From CAVDHB01 sp963608705 (GTDB lineage Bacteria > Bacteroidota > Bacteroidia > Bacteroidales > Bacteroidaceae), in contig CAVDHB010000026.1 of assembly GCA_963608705.1 (NCBI GenBank), positions 1 through 42,035 on the forward strand: 42,035 nt of DNA. Direction: 5' to 3'. Positions 41,860 through 42,035 of the stretch are shown one piece after another. Within the stretch, counting starts at the first letter, position 1, and the number at the start of each line of letters is the position of its first letter. Below the pieces are notes generated by a model. It saw nothing but the letters and a program-made list of their open reading frames with translations, was not told the origin of the DNA and searched no databases. Position numbers and translations under genes: made by a program.

Positions 41860-42035
41860 AAGCTCTTGTCTTTCCGTCCGCTTGAAATTTTGACATACCC
41901 TCATCTCTACTGATTGATGGGCATTTAGGACGTGTCTTGTCATGCCGTGAGTAGTGACTCCTTATTCACCGTATTTGACTCTATGTAATGAAGAGGTTAG
42001 ACTGGAGAGTATAAGGTTGTCTCAACGCAACGCAC
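41860..42035. other. gene-free window end
   Basis: The last 176 bases hold no gene, hairpin or repeat that I can support. Confidence 0.5.

Overview
The window reads as a chromosomal segment of a gut-type Bacteroidota (order Bacteroidales). The evidence is a SusC/SusD pair, TonB-dependent and OMP_b-brl_3-type outer-membrane proteins, a BamA/Skp/UppS cluster, Bacteroides-type promoters (TTTG about 19-20 bases before TAnnTTTG), and start codons mostly without Shine-Dalgarno sequences. A Bacteroidaceae or Prevotellaceae member fits; I cannot name the species.

Layout. (1) 1-9.4 kb, minus strand, mostly housekeeping: ribD, a DUF6242-like lipoprotein, uppS, bamA and two skp/ompH genes, ended by a terminator. 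Next comes a two-gene sulfation module, APS kinase (cysC) plus a PAPS-dependent sulfotransferase. (2) 9.4-11.4 kb, plus strand: prmC-recX-comF, overlapping. (3) 11.4-20.7 kb: a small polysaccharide utilisation locus with SusC, SusD, a BNR_4-type beta-propeller protein and a right-handed beta-helix protein; no regulator is visible beside it. (4) 20.7-25.9 kb, minus strand: an AAA/DUF4143 ATPase, then a thiamine operon (TonB receptor, PnuC-family transporter, thiamine pyrophosphokinase) behind a TPP riboswitch. (5) 25.9-27.5 kb: an internally deleted YhcG/DUF1016 nuclease pseudogene, a MITE-like element with a 9-bp target duplication, and a hexapeptide acetyltransferase. (6) 27.5-39.7 kb: the accessory core, with a lipoprotein-type TPR/transmembrane/LuxR-like regulator, a DUF3244-like secreted protein, an outer-membrane barrel protein, a D/S/N/H-rich then Pro/Thr-rich precursor peptide, a grasp-with-spasm ATP-grasp maturase, an unknown 85-aa protein, a SPASM-partner homologue that has lost its C-terminal cysteines, and two paralogous barrel proteins with matching promoters. 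(7) 39.7-42 kb: a HigBA-like pair with a broken toxin, a 3'-end fossil of one of the barrel genes, and an AAA/DUF234 ATPase.

The most interesting part is the candidate RiPP locus at 27.5-34.5 kb. The regulator would sense a periplasmic signal and act on the 29.3-kb promoter, where two TGTCACC direct repeats lie one helical turn apart. The precursor and ATP-grasp genes are separated by a hairpin plus T-run that would let peptide be made in excess of enzyme. The ATP-grasp enzyme is expected to link Asp and Ser/Thr side chains. No peptide exporter or leader peptidase is visible in the window. The precursor, ATP-grasp, 85-aa and SPASM-like genes are clearly more AT-rich than their neighbours, which suggests acquisition by transfer.

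All family assignments are from reading the sequence; no database search was run.
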